Source of the DNA: a bacterium
GTDB taxonomy: Bacteria > Bacillota > Bacilli > Lactobacillales > Streptococcaceae
Assembly (NCBI GenBank): GCA_905221095.1
Contig: CAJNBV010000001.1
Coordinates: forward strand, 186,001 to 250,000
Length of the DNA: 64,000 nucleotides
Direction of reading: 5' to 3'
The stretch's first letter is position 1. Each line of letters starts with the position of its first letter. Both the position numbers and the translations under genes were made by a program. Of this stretch, positions 31,075 to 41,047 are shown piece by piece. The notes beneath the pieces were generated by a model that made no database searches, was not told the DNA's origin, and was given only the letters and a program-made list of their open reading frames with translations.

Positions 31075-31845
31075 ATGAAAAAAAATGAGCGAATAAAATT
31101 TATCCTAGATACAGTAAACGTTAAAGGCTATGTTTCAATCCAAGAACTTGCTCAACATCTCAATGTATCCAACATGACAATCCGACGCTATTTAACTGAA
31201 CTAGAAGAAAAAGATGAATTAATAAAGGTTCATGGCGGAGCAGAAAGTAAATTAGTTCGAAACGAAAAATCACAATTCGAAAAACAATCCTTATACATGA
31301 ACGAGAAAAAAGAAATCGCAGATATCGCTTCTCATTTTATTAAACCTGGCGAAACTATTTTTATCGGCTCTGGAACAACACTAGAACAATTAGCATATAA
31401 AATCAATGAAGAAGATATACGAGTTGTTACCAATAGCTGGCCTGTTTTCGTCATACTAAATCAAAAAAATTTTAAGGAATTAGTATTAGTAGGCGGAACA
31501 TATCGTGAACGAACAGGTGCATTTGTCGGAAAAACAGCATTTAATTGTTTAGAATCAATGAATTTTACTAAAGCTTTTATCAGCTGTAATGCTATATATG
31601 GTACAAACATCTCAACATTCACTGAAAGTGCTGGGGATATACAAACTGCAGCCTTAAATAAAGCACAAGAAAAGTTTTTACTAGTAGATCATTCAAAGTT
31701 TAATAAAATCGATTTCTATCAATTTTACGATTTAGAAGATATTAACTATTTGATTACTGACCACAATATAGAAGAAAAAACAATTGCGAAATACTCTCAA
31801 TTTGTTAAAATTTTATCATCTAAAACAATAGATTCTCTTTTCTAA
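31075..31845 (+). CDS. DeoR/GlpR family regulator
   Basis: 256 residues. N-terminal HTH (YVSIQELAQHLNVSNMTIRRYL, then LIKVHGGA) and a C-terminal sugar-phosphate sensor domain (FIGSGTT, VTNSW, LVGGTYR) mark the family. It is divergent from the PTS operon and cotranscribed with anSME. It probably represses both until a phosphorylated, perhaps sulfated, sugar accumulates. Confidence 0.88.
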   Translation: MKKNERIKFILDTVNVKGYVSIQELAQHLNVSNMTIRRYLTELEEKDELIKVHGGAESKLVRNEKSQFEKQSLYMNEKKEIADIASHFIKPGETIFIGSGTTLEQLAYKINEEDIRVVTNSWPVFVILNQKNFKELVLVGGTYRERTGAFVGKTAFNCLESMNFTKAFISCNAIYGTNISTFTESAGDIQTAALNKAQEKFLLVDHSKFNKIDFYQFYDLEDINYLITDHNIEEKTIAKYSQFVKILSSKTIDSLF

Positions 31846-31865
31846 ATTTAAAGCAGGAAATACAC

Positions 31866-32981
31866 ATGAAAAAGATATCCGTACTAATCAAACCATCCTC
31901 ATCTCTTTGTAATATTCGATGTAAATACTGTTTTTATGCTGATGTAACTTCATTACGAGAAGTTCGTTCCTATGGAAAAATGAAACCCGAGACTACTGAA
32001 AAAATGATTGAACATTTATTTATAGATTTATCTGACGGAGATGAGTTGTCCATAGGATTCCAAGGAGGAGAGCCTACTTTAGCAGGATTATCTTATTTTA
32101 AACATCTTATCACTTGCGTACAAAAACAGACAAAAAAAGTTTCTGTACATTATTCAATACAAACAAACGGAATTCTCATCAACAAAAAATGGTGTGAATT
32201 TCTCAAAGAGAATAACTTTTTAGTCGGTTTATCAATAGATGGAACACCCATTCTACATGATATGAGTCGACTTGACCCAAGAGGGAGAGGAACCTTCCAA
32301 AAAGTAATACAGACAAAACATCTTTTTGATGATTATTCAATCGAATATAATGTGCTTTGTGTTTTAACGCAAGAATTAGCTCAACATGCAAAAGATATCT
32401 TTCTTTTTTTAAAACAAGAAAATATCAACTATGTCCAATTCATCCCTTGCTTAGATGAACTGAATCCAAGCGAAAAAAGTTCTTATGCACTTACTCCTCA
32501 GAAATTCTTTCAATTCTACCATGATATCTTACCTCTTTGGCTAACTGAATTAGCTAGCGGGCACTATATATCCATTAAATTATTTGATGATATTTTTAAT
32601 TTAATTGTAAGAAAAGAAGTCAACGCTTGCGGACTTGTCGGAAATTGTAGTATTCAATATGTCATAGAAGGAGACGGAAGTGTATATCCTTGCGATTTTT
32701 TCGCTTTGGATGAATACAGAATGGGATTCATCCAAGAGATGGGATTGAAAGAACTCTTTTCTAGCAAAATTGCTAAACAATTTTTATATTCTCGTCCACT
32801 ATCGAAAATTCCTTCCAAATGTACATCCTGCCCTTTTCTAAACATATGTCGTGGTGGATGTAAGCGAATGAAAAATTCAATGTACGTTGATGAAAAAAGT
32901 GATTTCTGTGGCTATCAATCCTTTTTAAATGAATTTATACCTAAAATAACTAACATAATGGATTTGATAAATAATTATTAA
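31866..32981 (+). CDS. Anaerobic sulfatase-maturating enzyme (radical SAM)
   Basis: 371 residues. The SAM-binding Fe4S4 motif CxxxCxxC is C15/C19/C22 (CNIRCKYC). C-terminal cysteines (CGLVGNC, YPCDF, CTSCPFLNICRGGC) form the SPASM domain with two more clusters. GFQGGEPTLAG and CVLT segments match anSME. It oxidises the sulfatase Cys or Ser to formylglycine without oxygen. It is 20 bp after the DeoR gene. Confidence 0.9.
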   Translation: MKKISVLIKPSSSLCNIRCKYCFYADVTSLREVRSYGKMKPETTEKMIEHLFIDLSDGDELSIGFQGGEPTLAGLSYFKHLITCVQKQTKKVSVHYSIQTNGILINKKWCEFLKENNFLVGLSIDGTPILHDMSRLDPRGRGTFQKVIQTKHLFDDYSIEYNVLCVLTQELAQHAKDIFLFLKQENINYVQFIPCLDELNPSEKSSYALTPQKFFQFYHDILPLWLTELASGHYISIKLFDDIFNLIVRKEVNACGLVGNCSIQYVIEGDGSVYPCDFFALDEYRMGFIQEMGLKELFSSKIAKQFLYSRPLSKIPSKCTSCPFLNICRGGCKRMKNSMYVDEKSDFCGYQSFLNEFIPKITNIMDLINNY

Positions 32982-32987
32982 TCTATG

Positions 32988-33043
32988 CAAAAATGAGTGA
33001 CTGAAATAATCTGTTCTCCAGAATATTTCAGTCACTCATTTTT
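32988..33043. terminator. Strong bidirectional terminator at the island edge
   Basis: AAAAATGAGTGACTGAAATA pairs with its complement around a 15-nt loop, with A and T runs on both sides. It separates the anSME gene from mutL, which is transcribed toward it. Confidence 0.88.
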
Positions 33044-33118
33044 ATGCTAAATTAAAATCCAATTTTTGTATATCTAATAATCTCGGCAAATCTTCTATTA
33101 TCTCACCTCAAACATCAT

Positions 33119-35068
33119 TTAATATTTCCCCAACTCACGGAGGCTAGTATGATTTTCCTGAATGCGTCGGAACATCTTTTCCATGTCTGACTTGGTAAAA
33201 TGCACCAAAACAGGGCGTCCGTGGGGACAGTTATAGGGATTGTCACATTGAGAAAGCTGATAGAGCAACTGTCTAGCTGAATGGTCATCAATACGATGGT
33301 TTGCCTTGATAGACCGTTTGCAGGACATCATGATAGCCAGCTCTGCTCGGTATTTCTTGATAGAAACTTCCTTGGTCAAAAGGAGCATGTCGCACATTTC
33401 ATAGATACCTGACTCAATTTCTTCTTCTGCCATCCAAATAGGATGTTCACGTAGGATGAATTGATTTTCCCCGTACTCTGCTAGAAAGACACCCACTTCC
33501 TCCAAAAGAGGCATTCTTTCCTTGAGACGAAGGGCATCATCCGCAGGAAATTCAAAGATATAAGGTACTAAGAGTTGCTGCTGACTCTGGTCAACATCGC
33601 CAATGCTTTCACGATATTCCTCATACTTGACCCGTTCCTGAGCCGCATGTTGGTCTATGATGTACAGCCCATCTCGCCCTTGGGCAAAGAGATAGGTTCC
33701 ATGCATCTGTCCGAAAAATTCCAACTCTGGGAAGCTTGAAGATTCTTCTCGCTCCAGCTTATCATAGGCCTTATCCAGACTGGCTAAATCTAGCTCTGGA
33801 TGGTCTAGTTGGTCATAGTTAGCAGGCTTTCTCTCTGCAAAATGCAGTTTTGCTGGCTTGGTCAATTGGTCCAAGGTTTCCTTGGCAAACAAGGTCAAGT
33901 CTTGCCCTTCCTCAGTTAATTCAACCTGATAATCAGCCACCTCAGCTTGACTGGATCTTATCGGCTCTGTTTTCTCATAGTAGAGCATATTTTCTTTGAG
34001 TGGGAGAATGGTCTGCTCCACCTTCTCACGATTGCGCACGGTCGATTTGGCAAGATTTTCCAAGGCATCAGGTATCAAAGTTTGCTCCTTGAGACTATTT
34101 GCAATAGCTTCTGAAACCAAGGCCATCAATTCTTTTTCCTTGGAAATCCGCACCTCTTGCTTGGTTGGATGAACATTGACATCCGCTAGATAAGGGTCAA
34201 TATGGATATGAATGACAGCCAACGGAAAGCGTCCCACCATGAGCTTACTGCCATAGCCGTCTAGAATTGCACGATTGAGCAGGAAGTTCTTGATATAACG
34301 ACCATTGATGAAGAGGCTGATATAATTTCGATTGGCTCTAGTTAACTCAGGCAAGGATACAAAACCTGAAATTTCGAAATCTAGGTCAGAATTCTCAATT
34401 TCAATCATCTTCTTGGCACTCGCCAAACCGTAAATCCCTGCAATAGCTTGACGCAGTTGACCAGTCCCAGCTGTCCGCGTCATTTCCTTGCCATCACTAA
34501 TCAAGCTGAAAGAAATCTCAGGATGGGCCAAGCCCAGACGGTTGACAATATCAATGATATGAGATAGCTCCGCTTGCTGACTCTTCATATACTTGAGACG
34601 GGCAGGCGTGTTGAAGAAGAGATCCTCTACACAAACCTTGGTTCCCACAGGACTAGTCGCTGGAATAGTTTCTTCTACTTCTCCCCCACGCGCGACGAGC
34701 TTGGTTCCATGACTTGCACCTTCAACTGCTGTCAAAAGAGTTAAAACGCTGACGGATGCGATAGAGGGTAGGGCTTCACCACGAAAACCAAGCGTCCGAA
34801 TCCGAAAGAGGTCTGCTTGATTTTTTATCTTACTAGTCGCATGGCGGCGCAGGGCCAATTCCACCTCATCGTGGGCAATTCCATGACCATTATCTGTAAT
34901 TTGAATTTTCTTGAGACCAGCTTCCTCAATCTCAATGATAATCTGGCTAGAGCCCGCGTCAATAGCGTTTTCTACCAGCTCCTTAACAACGCTAGCTGGA
35001 CGCTCGATAACCTCTCCAGCTGCAATCTGGTTTGCCAGCACCTCTGGCAATTCAATAATATGAGACAT
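33119..35068 (-). CDS. mutL: MutL, DNA mismatch repair protein
   Basis: 649 residues. The GHKL ATPase motifs are present ([31 protein letters not shown]), with the C-terminal dimerisation domain ([14 protein letters not shown]). It couples MutS recognition to strand removal. An extended -10 (TGG-TATAAT, -10 at 35116-35121 leftward) lies upstream. Confidence 0.97.
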   Translation of the reverse strand: MSHIIELPEVLANQIAAGEVIERPASVVKELVENAIDAGSSQIIIEIEEAGLKKIQITDNGHGIAHDEVELALRRHATSKIKNQADLFRIRTLGFRGEALPSIASVSVLTLLTAVEGASHGTKLVARGGEVEETIPATSPVGTKVCVEDLFFNTPARLKYMKSQQAELSHIIDIVNRLGLAHPEISFSLISDGKEMTRTAGTGQLRQAIAGIYGLASAKKMIEIENSDLDFEISGFVSLPELTRANRNYISLFINGRYIKNFLLNRAILDGYGSKLMVGRFPLAVIHIHIDPYLADVNVHPTKQEVRISKEKELMALVSEAIANSLKEQTLIPDALENLAKSTVRNREKVEQTILPLKENMLYYEKTEPIRSSQAEVADYQVELTEEGQDLTLFAKETLDQLTKPAKLHFAERKPANYDQLDHPELDLASLDKAYDKLEREESSSFPELEFFGQMHGTYLFAQGRDGLYIIDQHAAQERVKYEEYRESIGDVDQSQQQLLVPYIFEFPADDALRLKERMPLLEEVGVFLAEYGENQFILREHPIWMAEEEIESGIYEMCDMLLLTKEVSIKKYRAELAIMMSCKRSIKANHRIDDHSARQLLYQLSQCDNPYNCPHGRPVLVHFTKSDMEKMFRRIQENHTSLRELGKY

Positions 35069-35273
35069 CTTTCAGCCCCTTTCCGTATCTATTTTCCTAG
35101 AAATTGATTAGTGCTATTATACCATATTTCAGAAAGGACAGAAAAGCTCCACCACATAGGAGCCAAATCCCTCCACATAAACAAAGTCCCTTGCCAGGGG
35201 CTGAAAAATAGTGTTTAATAAAGGTGTACAAGAAGTGATCACAATTTTGTATGAAAAACAAGGAGAGAAATTT

Positions 35274-35714
35274 ATGAAAGTAGAACTACAGATTAGTGAA
35301 ACTTACGAAGAGGAAAGACTGATTGTCCAAGCACCTCAAGAAACCGATAAAATCCAGAAAGTCATCGAGTTCGCAGAAAATTTGGACCAAAAAGAAACAA
35401 TCAAAGGAAAGATTGATGATCAGGTCTATCTAGTTAAGATTGGTAAGATACAACGCTTCTATATCGAGAATCGGAAGGTTCTAGCAGAAACGGCTAGCCA
35501 GACCTACAATATTGATTTACGGCTCTATCAAGTCCTTGAAATTCTGCCAAGCAATTTTATCCAAATTTCCCAATCTGAAATCATCAATATCAACTCCATC
35601 TCTCATCTCAAGCTCACGCCCAACGGTCTGGTAGAAATTTTCTTGAAAAACGAAAGCTTCACCTATTCTTCACGCCGTTATCTAAAAACCATCAAGGAGA
35701 AATTAGAACTATGA
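35274..35714 (+). CDS. LytTR-domain regulator
   Basis: 146 residues from ATG 35274 behind GGAGAG. The C-terminal 90 residues (NFIQISQSEIININSISHL, FTYSSRRYL) are a LytTR DNA-binding domain; there is no receiver. It overlaps the following membrane gene by 4 bp. Such LytTR-DUF3021 pairs are regulatory units in which the membrane protein may restrain the regulator. Confidence 0.85.
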   Translation: MKVELQISETYEEERLIVQAPQETDKIQKVIEFAENLDQKETIKGKIDDQVYLVKIGKIQRFYIENRKVLAETASQTYNIDLRLYQVLEILPSNFIQISQSEIININSISHLKLTPNGLVEIFLKNESFTYSSRRYLKTIKEKLEL

Positions 35715-36169
35715 AAAAACAAGTATTTCACGACGCAGCTGCTGGTGTCCTCATCGGTCTCATCCTCTCTATCATCTTTTCACTCATTTATGCTCCAAGT
35801 ACCTACGCCCCGCTAAGTCCCGACTCTATCATCGGCCAAGTGATGGCTCAACATCAGGTTCACGGTGCCCTGGTCTTGCTCTACTGTACTCTTATCTGGG
35901 CAGCCATCGGTATTCTCTTCAACTTTGGTAAACGATTATTCAGCCGTGACTGGAGCTTGCTCCGTGCAACTCTGACCCATTTCTTTCTCATGCTGGTTGG
36001 CTTTGTCCCACTAGCAACCCTAGCAGGTTGGTTCCCCTTCCACTGGATTTTCTACCTCCAGCTCATTATCGAGTTTGCGATTGTCTACCTCATCATTTGG
36101 ACTATTTCCTATAAAAGAGCATCAAAAAAAGTAGACCATATTAATCAACTCTTGAAGCATAAAAAGTAA
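35711..36169 (+). CDS. DUF3021 membrane protein
   Basis: 152 residues with four transmembrane segments, DUF3021 type. Translationally coupled (ATGA) to the LytTR gene, so probably its membrane partner. Function otherwise unknown. Confidence 0.8.
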   Translation: MKKQVFHDAAAGVLIGLILSIIFSLIYAPSTYAPLSPDSIIGQVMAQHQVHGALVLLYCTLIWAAIGILFNFGKRLFSRDWSLLRATLTHFFLMLVGFVPLATLAGWFPFHWIFYLQLIIEFAIVYLIIWTISYKRASKKVDHINQLLKHKK

Positions 36170-36216
36170 GAGTGCTGATAAAATCACTTGGAATAATAAA
36201 AAAGTCAAGCCTCAGC

Positions 36217-36681
36217 TTAACTTTCCAAATCATACAAATCTGAGATAATAGCTGCGACACGTTTGATATCCCCCAGCATGCCTCGCATTTCAAAATCGGC
36301 CAATACAGGGAAACCAAAACGTTGACTGTATTGCTTGGCTGTCAGACAGTACTGGTTATTAAAGTTACGATTTCCTGAACCAACTACGCCAAAACACTTA
36401 TTAGCATTGTCACCATAGGCGATAAAATCTCCCACTGGTGTTGTCAAAATCTCGACATCTCCGTTATCAACGCCATTCCCACCTTCTAGGTAAGTCGGCA
36501 AAAAAGCAACATAGGGATGGTCCATTTCATAGAAATCTTGGCCTTCTTTGACCAAATCCTTGATATGAATCTTTTGAACCTCAATCCCCTCGTACTGGGA
36601 CAAGAGATAGTCTTTCAAGCGCGTCACAAAACTCTCAGTATTGCCACTCAGACTAATATAAACTAAAGAAATTGTCTTCAT
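36217..36681 (-). CDS. nrdI: NrdI family flavodoxin-like protein
   Basis: 154 residues from ATG 36679-36681 behind GGAGGT. The flavin-binding loop SLSGNTESF and the late [12 protein letters not shown] segment are NrdI hallmarks. NrdI supplies oxidant to activate the dimanganese class Ib ribonucleotide reductase. nrdE/F are not adjacent, as with the stand-alone nrdI genes of streptococci. Confidence 0.85.
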   Translation of the reverse strand: MKTISLVYISLSGNTESFVTRLKDYLLSQYEGIEVQKIHIKDLVKEGQDFYEMDHPYVAFLPTYLEGGNGVDNGDVEILTTPVGDFIAYGDNANKCFGVVGSGNRNFNNQYCLTAKQYSQRFGFPVLADFEMRGMLGDIKRVAAIISDLYDLES

Positions 36682-36712
36682 ATTTACCTCCATGATTTTA
36701 TGTATAATCGAA

Positions 36713-36755
36713 AAATAACTACCAAGATTGTAACTTGATAGTTATTTTTTGTCAA
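36713..36755 (-). promoter_or_regulatory. nrdI promoter with large palindrome over the -10
   Basis: Read leftward: TTGACA (36750-36755), 17-bp spacer, TACAAT (36727-36732). A 35-bp near-perfect palindrome (36713-36747, arms AAATAACTATCAAG/CTTGGTAGTTATTT) is centred on the -10, a classic repressor position. It could also act as a terminator for the gene to the right. Confidence 0.6.
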
Positions 36756-36758
36756 TAC

Positions 36759-37292
36759 TTAGGCAAGTTCTTCTGTTTCCTCTTCTTCAGCCAAGGCTTT
36801 TTGCTGACGCCATATCTTGTAGAAGACAAGGGCTAGGAAGAGAACATTGATGACGATATAGAAAATGCTGACAGCTTTTGAACCAATACCCATTGTCAAA
36901 CGCATAGTTTCATCTTGAACCAACTGCAAAGCGTCTTGTAAAGTCACATAGGTATAAATCGAACCAATAATGGCTAGCAAAACATAGCCGACATAAGTAT
37001 AGTTTGCATACTGCAAATTCTTACGAACAAGGAATACAATCGCTACTACCACTAAAATAGCAGATAGTACAACCAAGGCCACATTAAAAATAGAATGAGA
37101 TGCTTCTGCCAATCTATAGCTAAAATTAATGCTATCTTCTACCTGCTGAGCACTGACCCCTGCAACTTGTTTTTGAGCAGCACGAAGGACTTCTTTACTA
37201 GGCAAGGGCTTCAAAAGTTCAAACAGAGACGTAGCTGAAATAAGGGCAGACAAGATGAGCAAGACCCATAGATAAATTGGTTTCTTTTTCAT
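36759..37292 (-). CDS. Four-helix membrane protein, unknown function
   Basis: 177 residues from ATG 37290-37292 behind CAGGAGG. Four predicted membrane segments and an acidic C-terminal tail (EEEETEELA). Its own promoter (TTGTAT-17-TATAAT, about 37325-37355 leftward) separates it from the response-regulator gene. Confidence 0.7.
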   Translation of the reverse strand: MKKKPIYLWVLLILSALISATSLFELLKPLPSKEVLRAAQKQVAGVSAQQVEDSINFSYRLAEASHSIFNVALVVLSAILVVVAIVFLVRKNLQYANYTYVGYVLLAIIGSIYTYVTLQDALQLVQDETMRLTMGIGSKAVSIFYIVINVLFLALVFYKIWRQQKALAEEEETEELA

Positions 37293-37352
37293 GATAGAAC
37301 CTCCTGATGTTATTATTGATATTATAGCACTTTTTGTAAAGGGATACAAATT

Positions 37353-38639
37353 TTATAGTATCGTTTCTACCTGTTTTCGGTAGGCTTTTGGTGATTTTCC
37401 GCACAATTTTCGGAAAACTTTATAGAAATATCCAACGTTACTGTAGCCAACAGCATAACAAATATCTTCGATACTGTCACTAGTTGAAAGTAAGAGTTGC
37501 TGGGCGGCCTTAATGCGTTGTTTGTTTAGTAATTCTGCGAAGGTCGAATTGGTTTCTCGCTTGATCAACTGTCCCAGATAAACAGGATTAATAAAGAGAT
37601 CCTTACTGATATCCTTGAGAGAGAGTTCTTTCTGATAATCACGCCCAATCACTTCCAGCACACTGACCACATTTTCATTCATACGATATTGGCCAAAGAA
37701 GCGAGTCAGAGTTTCCTTGATATAAGTAACCAATTCATCGAAGGATTGAATAGCATGAATGGTTTTGACAATATCCGTCATATCATCAGCTTTGAGATGC
37801 TCAAACAAGTGGAAAACATCCATGACAAACTGGATAAAAAGCTGTTTGGTAATCGGAACACGGGGTGTATTTTCAAGAACTACCTTCTCCAAGAGATTTA
37901 ACTCTTCTACGATTTGATTGAGATTTCCCTGAATGATAACCCGATAAATCGGTTCATAGTAGGCAAAGAGGCTCTCCGACTGCTGCAGATTTACAGAGCC
38001 GTAAAAGAGGGCTTTCTCAGCATTCAGCTTCCAGCGTTCAAAGTGTTCTTGATAAGGAGCTTCAAAGGGTGTAACGACTAAACCTTCTAGGGGTTGGTCA
38101 GAAATAAAAATCTGCCAGTCTTGACCCAAGACATAGTAGGGAATGGTGAAAGAGCCTTGTTTTTCCTTGGATAGACCTATCCACCAATTCTCCTTACCTC
38201 CTAAATAACTAACAAATCCAGCCTCATCTAAATCTTGACTAAGAGTCTGACTTTTCTTTCCTCTCTCGCTAAGCTGACCTGCAATCTTCTCCAGCAGATT
38301 TCCCAACTCTACCTTATCAACAGGCTTGACCAGATAGTCTACAACACTAAGGTTCATGGCTTTTTTTACGTAATCAAACTCCTGATAACCTGACAGCAAG
38401 ATATAGGCAGCATCTGGTAAGATCTCTTTCATTTCTTTGATCATCTCAAGTCCTGTTTTGTCTGGCATATTGACATCGGAAATGACCACATCTACTGGAT
38501 TTTCCTGCACATATTCTAGAGCCTCGTCGGCATGACTGGCTGTTGCGACGACCTCCATATCCCACTTATCAAAGGGAATCAAACGCTTCAGACCTTCTGT
38601 CACCATGTACTCATCATCTACTAATAATACTTTATACAT
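37353..38639 (-). CDS. YesN-type response regulator with AraC HTH
   Basis: 428 residues. A receiver domain (DDEYMV, DVVISDVNMPDKTG, with K in VKPVDK) is followed by a variable middle and a double AraC HTH (SLKDISKDLFINPVYLGQL; IEDICYAVGYSNVGYFYKVF). It lies 11 bp after its histidine kinase. YesMN-type systems usually sense or control carbohydrate uptake. Confidence 0.93.
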   Translation of the reverse strand: MYKVLLVDDEYMVTEGLKRLIPFDKWDMEVVATASHADEALEYVQENPVDVVISDVNMPDKTGLEMIKEMKEILPDAAYILLSGYQEFDYVKKAMNLSVVDYLVKPVDKVELGNLLEKIAGQLSERGKKSQTLSQDLDEAGFVSYLGGKENWWIGLSKEKQGSFTIPYYVLGQDWQIFISDQPLEGLVVTPFEAPYQEHFERWKLNAEKALFYGSVNLQQSESLFAYYEPIYRVIIQGNLNQIVEELNLLEKVVLENTPRVPITKQLFIQFVMDVFHLFEHLKADDMTDIVKTIHAIQSFDELVTYIKETLTRFFGQYRMNENVVSVLEVIGRDYQKELSLKDISKDLFINPVYLGQLIKRETNSTFAELLNKQRIKAAQQLLLSTSDSIEDICYAVGYSNVGYFYKVFRKLCGKSPKAYRKQVETIL

Positions 38640-38650
38640 TTTCTCCCTTT

Positions 38651-40297
38651 CTACTCATCTTGAATGGTAATACGATACTGAACACCTGCTTGCTCTGCAG
38701 ACTCTACACTAATAGCATAGCGGTCCCCAAAATAGAGCACAAAACGCTCGTGTACATTGACAATCCCGATAGACTGCCTTTGGGCACTGTAGCTAGCTTG
38801 GTGTTCAAAATGTCTCTGACTTAATTTTTCTCGGAGATTTGTCAGTTTTTCAGCCGACATTCCACGGCCGTTATCAACCACTAAAATTTCCACAAAACCA
38901 TCCTGTTTGAGAGCCTTGATGCTAATCACATTATCTGTCCGTCTGTGATCAACACCATGCGCGAAATAGTTTTCTACCAGCGGTTGCAAGGTGAACTTAG
39001 GAATCTTCATATTCTCTAACTCTGGGTCTATCTTGAAACCATAGGCAATGGATTTAGGATAGCGAACCATGCAGAGATAGCTGTATTTACGGCAAAATTC
39101 TAATTCCTGTTTGAGGAGGGTTTCTCTTTCGTCAGAAATATTGTTCCGCAAGAGACTGCTAAACTCATAAATGATATCTGCCAACTCATCTTGACTCTGC
39201 ATAACTGCATACATACGCAAGAACTCCAGCGTATTATACATAAAATGAGGATTGATTTGCGCCTGCAAGGCTCGCATGTTGGCATCTTTTTGACTGAGCT
39301 CTAGCTGATAAATATCATGGATATTCTTTTCCAAGCGATCCAACATATCATTGGTGGTCTCTGCGATTAGGAGCAATTCCTGGTCCTTTTCAAGTGTGTC
39401 AATACGAAGACCTTCCTCCCCTTGGGCAATAGCCTGGATGGAATCCACCAAATCCACTACCTGCTTTTGATAATTAGCAAAGGTCTGCCTCAAAGTCAGA
39501 TAGAGAATGACAATAAAGAGAAGGCTCAAGCCTACAATCAAAGCAGAGCTGGTTACCGTTCCTTGTAAAACAAAGTTTTTAGGAACTGCCACCTGAACCT
39601 GATAGCCATGAGAGGTCACACCAACAAACCAGTTCTCATGCTCCCTATTGACTCTCTCGCCAATATGAAAAATCTCCGTATCAAAAGGTGAAGTCACGGT
39701 AACAGCCATCGGGATATGACCTCGGGTATTGTCTACAGCATGGTATAAGATTTCTGGATCCAAGGATATATAAACAACCCCTATGGATTGATCCGTCGCT
39801 GGATCTAAAATAGGAACTCCAAAACTATTGGCCTCCGGTTTAAAGCCTTCCGCAAGTACCGTATGACCACCTCTCTCGTTTCTACTTGAAACATACACTT
39901 CTTTAAAGTCCTGTAAGACGATTGCAACACCCGTTATATAGTCATTTTGGACATACAAGTCATCGATATTTTCATACAGAGAAATAGACGTCGACGAAGC
40001 TTCTTGATGCTCCAACAGCCAATAAAAATATTCAGAAGTTGACAGGCTAAAGTACTTATAAACCCCTTGTATGCGGTCTTGATTGGCTACTAAATCTTGT
40101 GCTAGTTGAGCTGACTCCCGATAATAATACTCCACCTCTTCGACTGTTCGAGTGGTTACACGCTGGGCTACTCTCTGAGCTTCCTTTTCCCGTGAATCCC
40201 AGTCAGCGTAAGAGAGTAAGATTGCAAAACTCGCAATAATAATGATCATAACTGAACTATAGGTTCGCAGAAGCGTATGTAGCCAAAACTGCTTCAT
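38651..40297 (-). CDS. YesM-type sensor histidine kinase
   Basis: 548 residues if started at ATG 40295-40297 (MKQFWLHTLL); an ATG 8 codons earlier overlaps the DUF624 gene and neither has a clear ribosome site. Two membrane helices bracket an extracellular sensor region (about 45-280); HAMP-like linker, His_kinase domain with INPHFMYNTLEFLR and an HATPase with DNGRGMS follow. Confidence 0.9.
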   Translation of the reverse strand: MKQFWLHTLLRTYSSVMIIIIASFAILLSYADWDSREKEAQRVAQRVTTRTVEEVEYYYRESAQLAQDLVANQDRIQGVYKYFSLSTSEYFYWLLEHQEASSTSISLYENIDDLYVQNDYITGVAIVLQDFKEVYVSSRNERGGHTVLAEGFKPEANSFGVPILDPATDQSIGVVYISLDPEILYHAVDNTRGHIPMAVTVTSPFDTEIFHIGERVNREHENWFVGVTSHGYQVQVAVPKNFVLQGTVTSSALIVGLSLLFIVILYLTLRQTFANYQKQVVDLVDSIQAIAQGEEGLRIDTLEKDQELLLIAETTNDMLDRLEKNIHDIYQLELSQKDANMRALQAQINPHFMYNTLEFLRMYAVMQSQDELADIIYEFSSLLRNNISDERETLLKQELEFCRKYSYLCMVRYPKSIAYGFKIDPELENMKIPKFTLQPLVENYFAHGVDHRRTDNVISIKALKQDGFVEILVVDNGRGMSAEKLTNLREKLSQRHFEHQASYSAQRQSIGIVNVHERFVLYFGDRYAISVESAEQAGVQYRITIQDE

Positions 40298-40298
40298 T

Positions 40299-40913
40299 CT
40301 ATTTTGTCGCCAATTTTTCATGGATACTTTCATAGACCGGTTCCAACATATCACTGATAAAGAAATGCCACATCCCAATTCCTACAAAGAAAAGCAGGGC
40401 AGGCATATAGTAACCAATTGCCACAAGTAGCACAGTTCCAAGGATAACCTTGACCACAGCTGCTAGACTCATAAAGATGCCAATCAAGGATAGTTTGAGA
40501 CTATTTCGATAGGACAAGTCAAAATAAACTTGTAGTTTCAAAGATACTGTATAGGCCAAAAAGAGTAGGGCAACTACTAGAACATTCAAAAATGTCGCAA
40601 TCAAATGAACAATAGTCTGATGAGGCAATTGCACCAAGAGATACAAGCCATAGGCCAAAATCAAATCCACTCCTAGAAAGCTATAAAAAATCAGGTTGCT
40701 TGAGACAAAATTTTGCTTGTACAGAGACCAGGCCTCCTTCAAACTGTATTCCCGAAAGCTATAACCATGTTCTGCATATAAGCTCATCAAGGTGGCACTA
40801 GCCGGCGCTAGACCAAGGATAATCCCTCCTGCCAATGTTAATAGCCAAAAGAAGGCTGTCGCAATCATCCCTAAAAAGAAACGATTAAAGACAAAGTCTA
40901 AAAATCTACCCAT
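40299..40913 (-). CDS. DUF624 (YesL-like) membrane protein
   Basis: 204 residues with five to six membrane segments, DUF624 family. YesL-type proteins commonly precede YesMN kinase-regulator pairs, as here. First gene of a three-gene operon whose promoter overlaps a cre-like site. Confidence 0.85.
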   Translation of the reverse strand: MGRFLDFVFNRFFLGMIATAFFWLLTLAGGIILGLAPASATLMSLYAEHGYSFREYSLKEAWSLYKQNFVSSNLIFYSFLGVDLILAYGLYLLVQLPHQTIVHLIATFLNVLVVALLFLAYTVSLKLQVYFDLSYRNSLKLSLIGIFMSLAAVVKVILGTVLLVAIGYYMPALLFFVGIGMWHFFISDMLEPVYESIHEKLATK

Positions 40914-40942
40914 GATATCCTCCTAAAAATAACTATGAAACT

Positions 40943-40969
40943 ATTATATCATATTTCAAGCGTTTTCAA
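40943..40969 (-). promoter_or_regulatory. DUF624 operon promoter with cre-like site
   Basis: TATAAT (40943-40948 leftward). The sequence 40954-40969 (TTTCAAGCGTTTTCAA on the plus strand) matches cre except for one position and covers the -35 region, so CcpA repression is plausible. Confidence 0.5.
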
Positions 40970-41047
40970 AAAATTCTAGCGCCCATTTACAATCCCATCA
41001 AACCGTGGTACAATGAGAATTGTGAAAAAATTATCAGGAGACAATTC

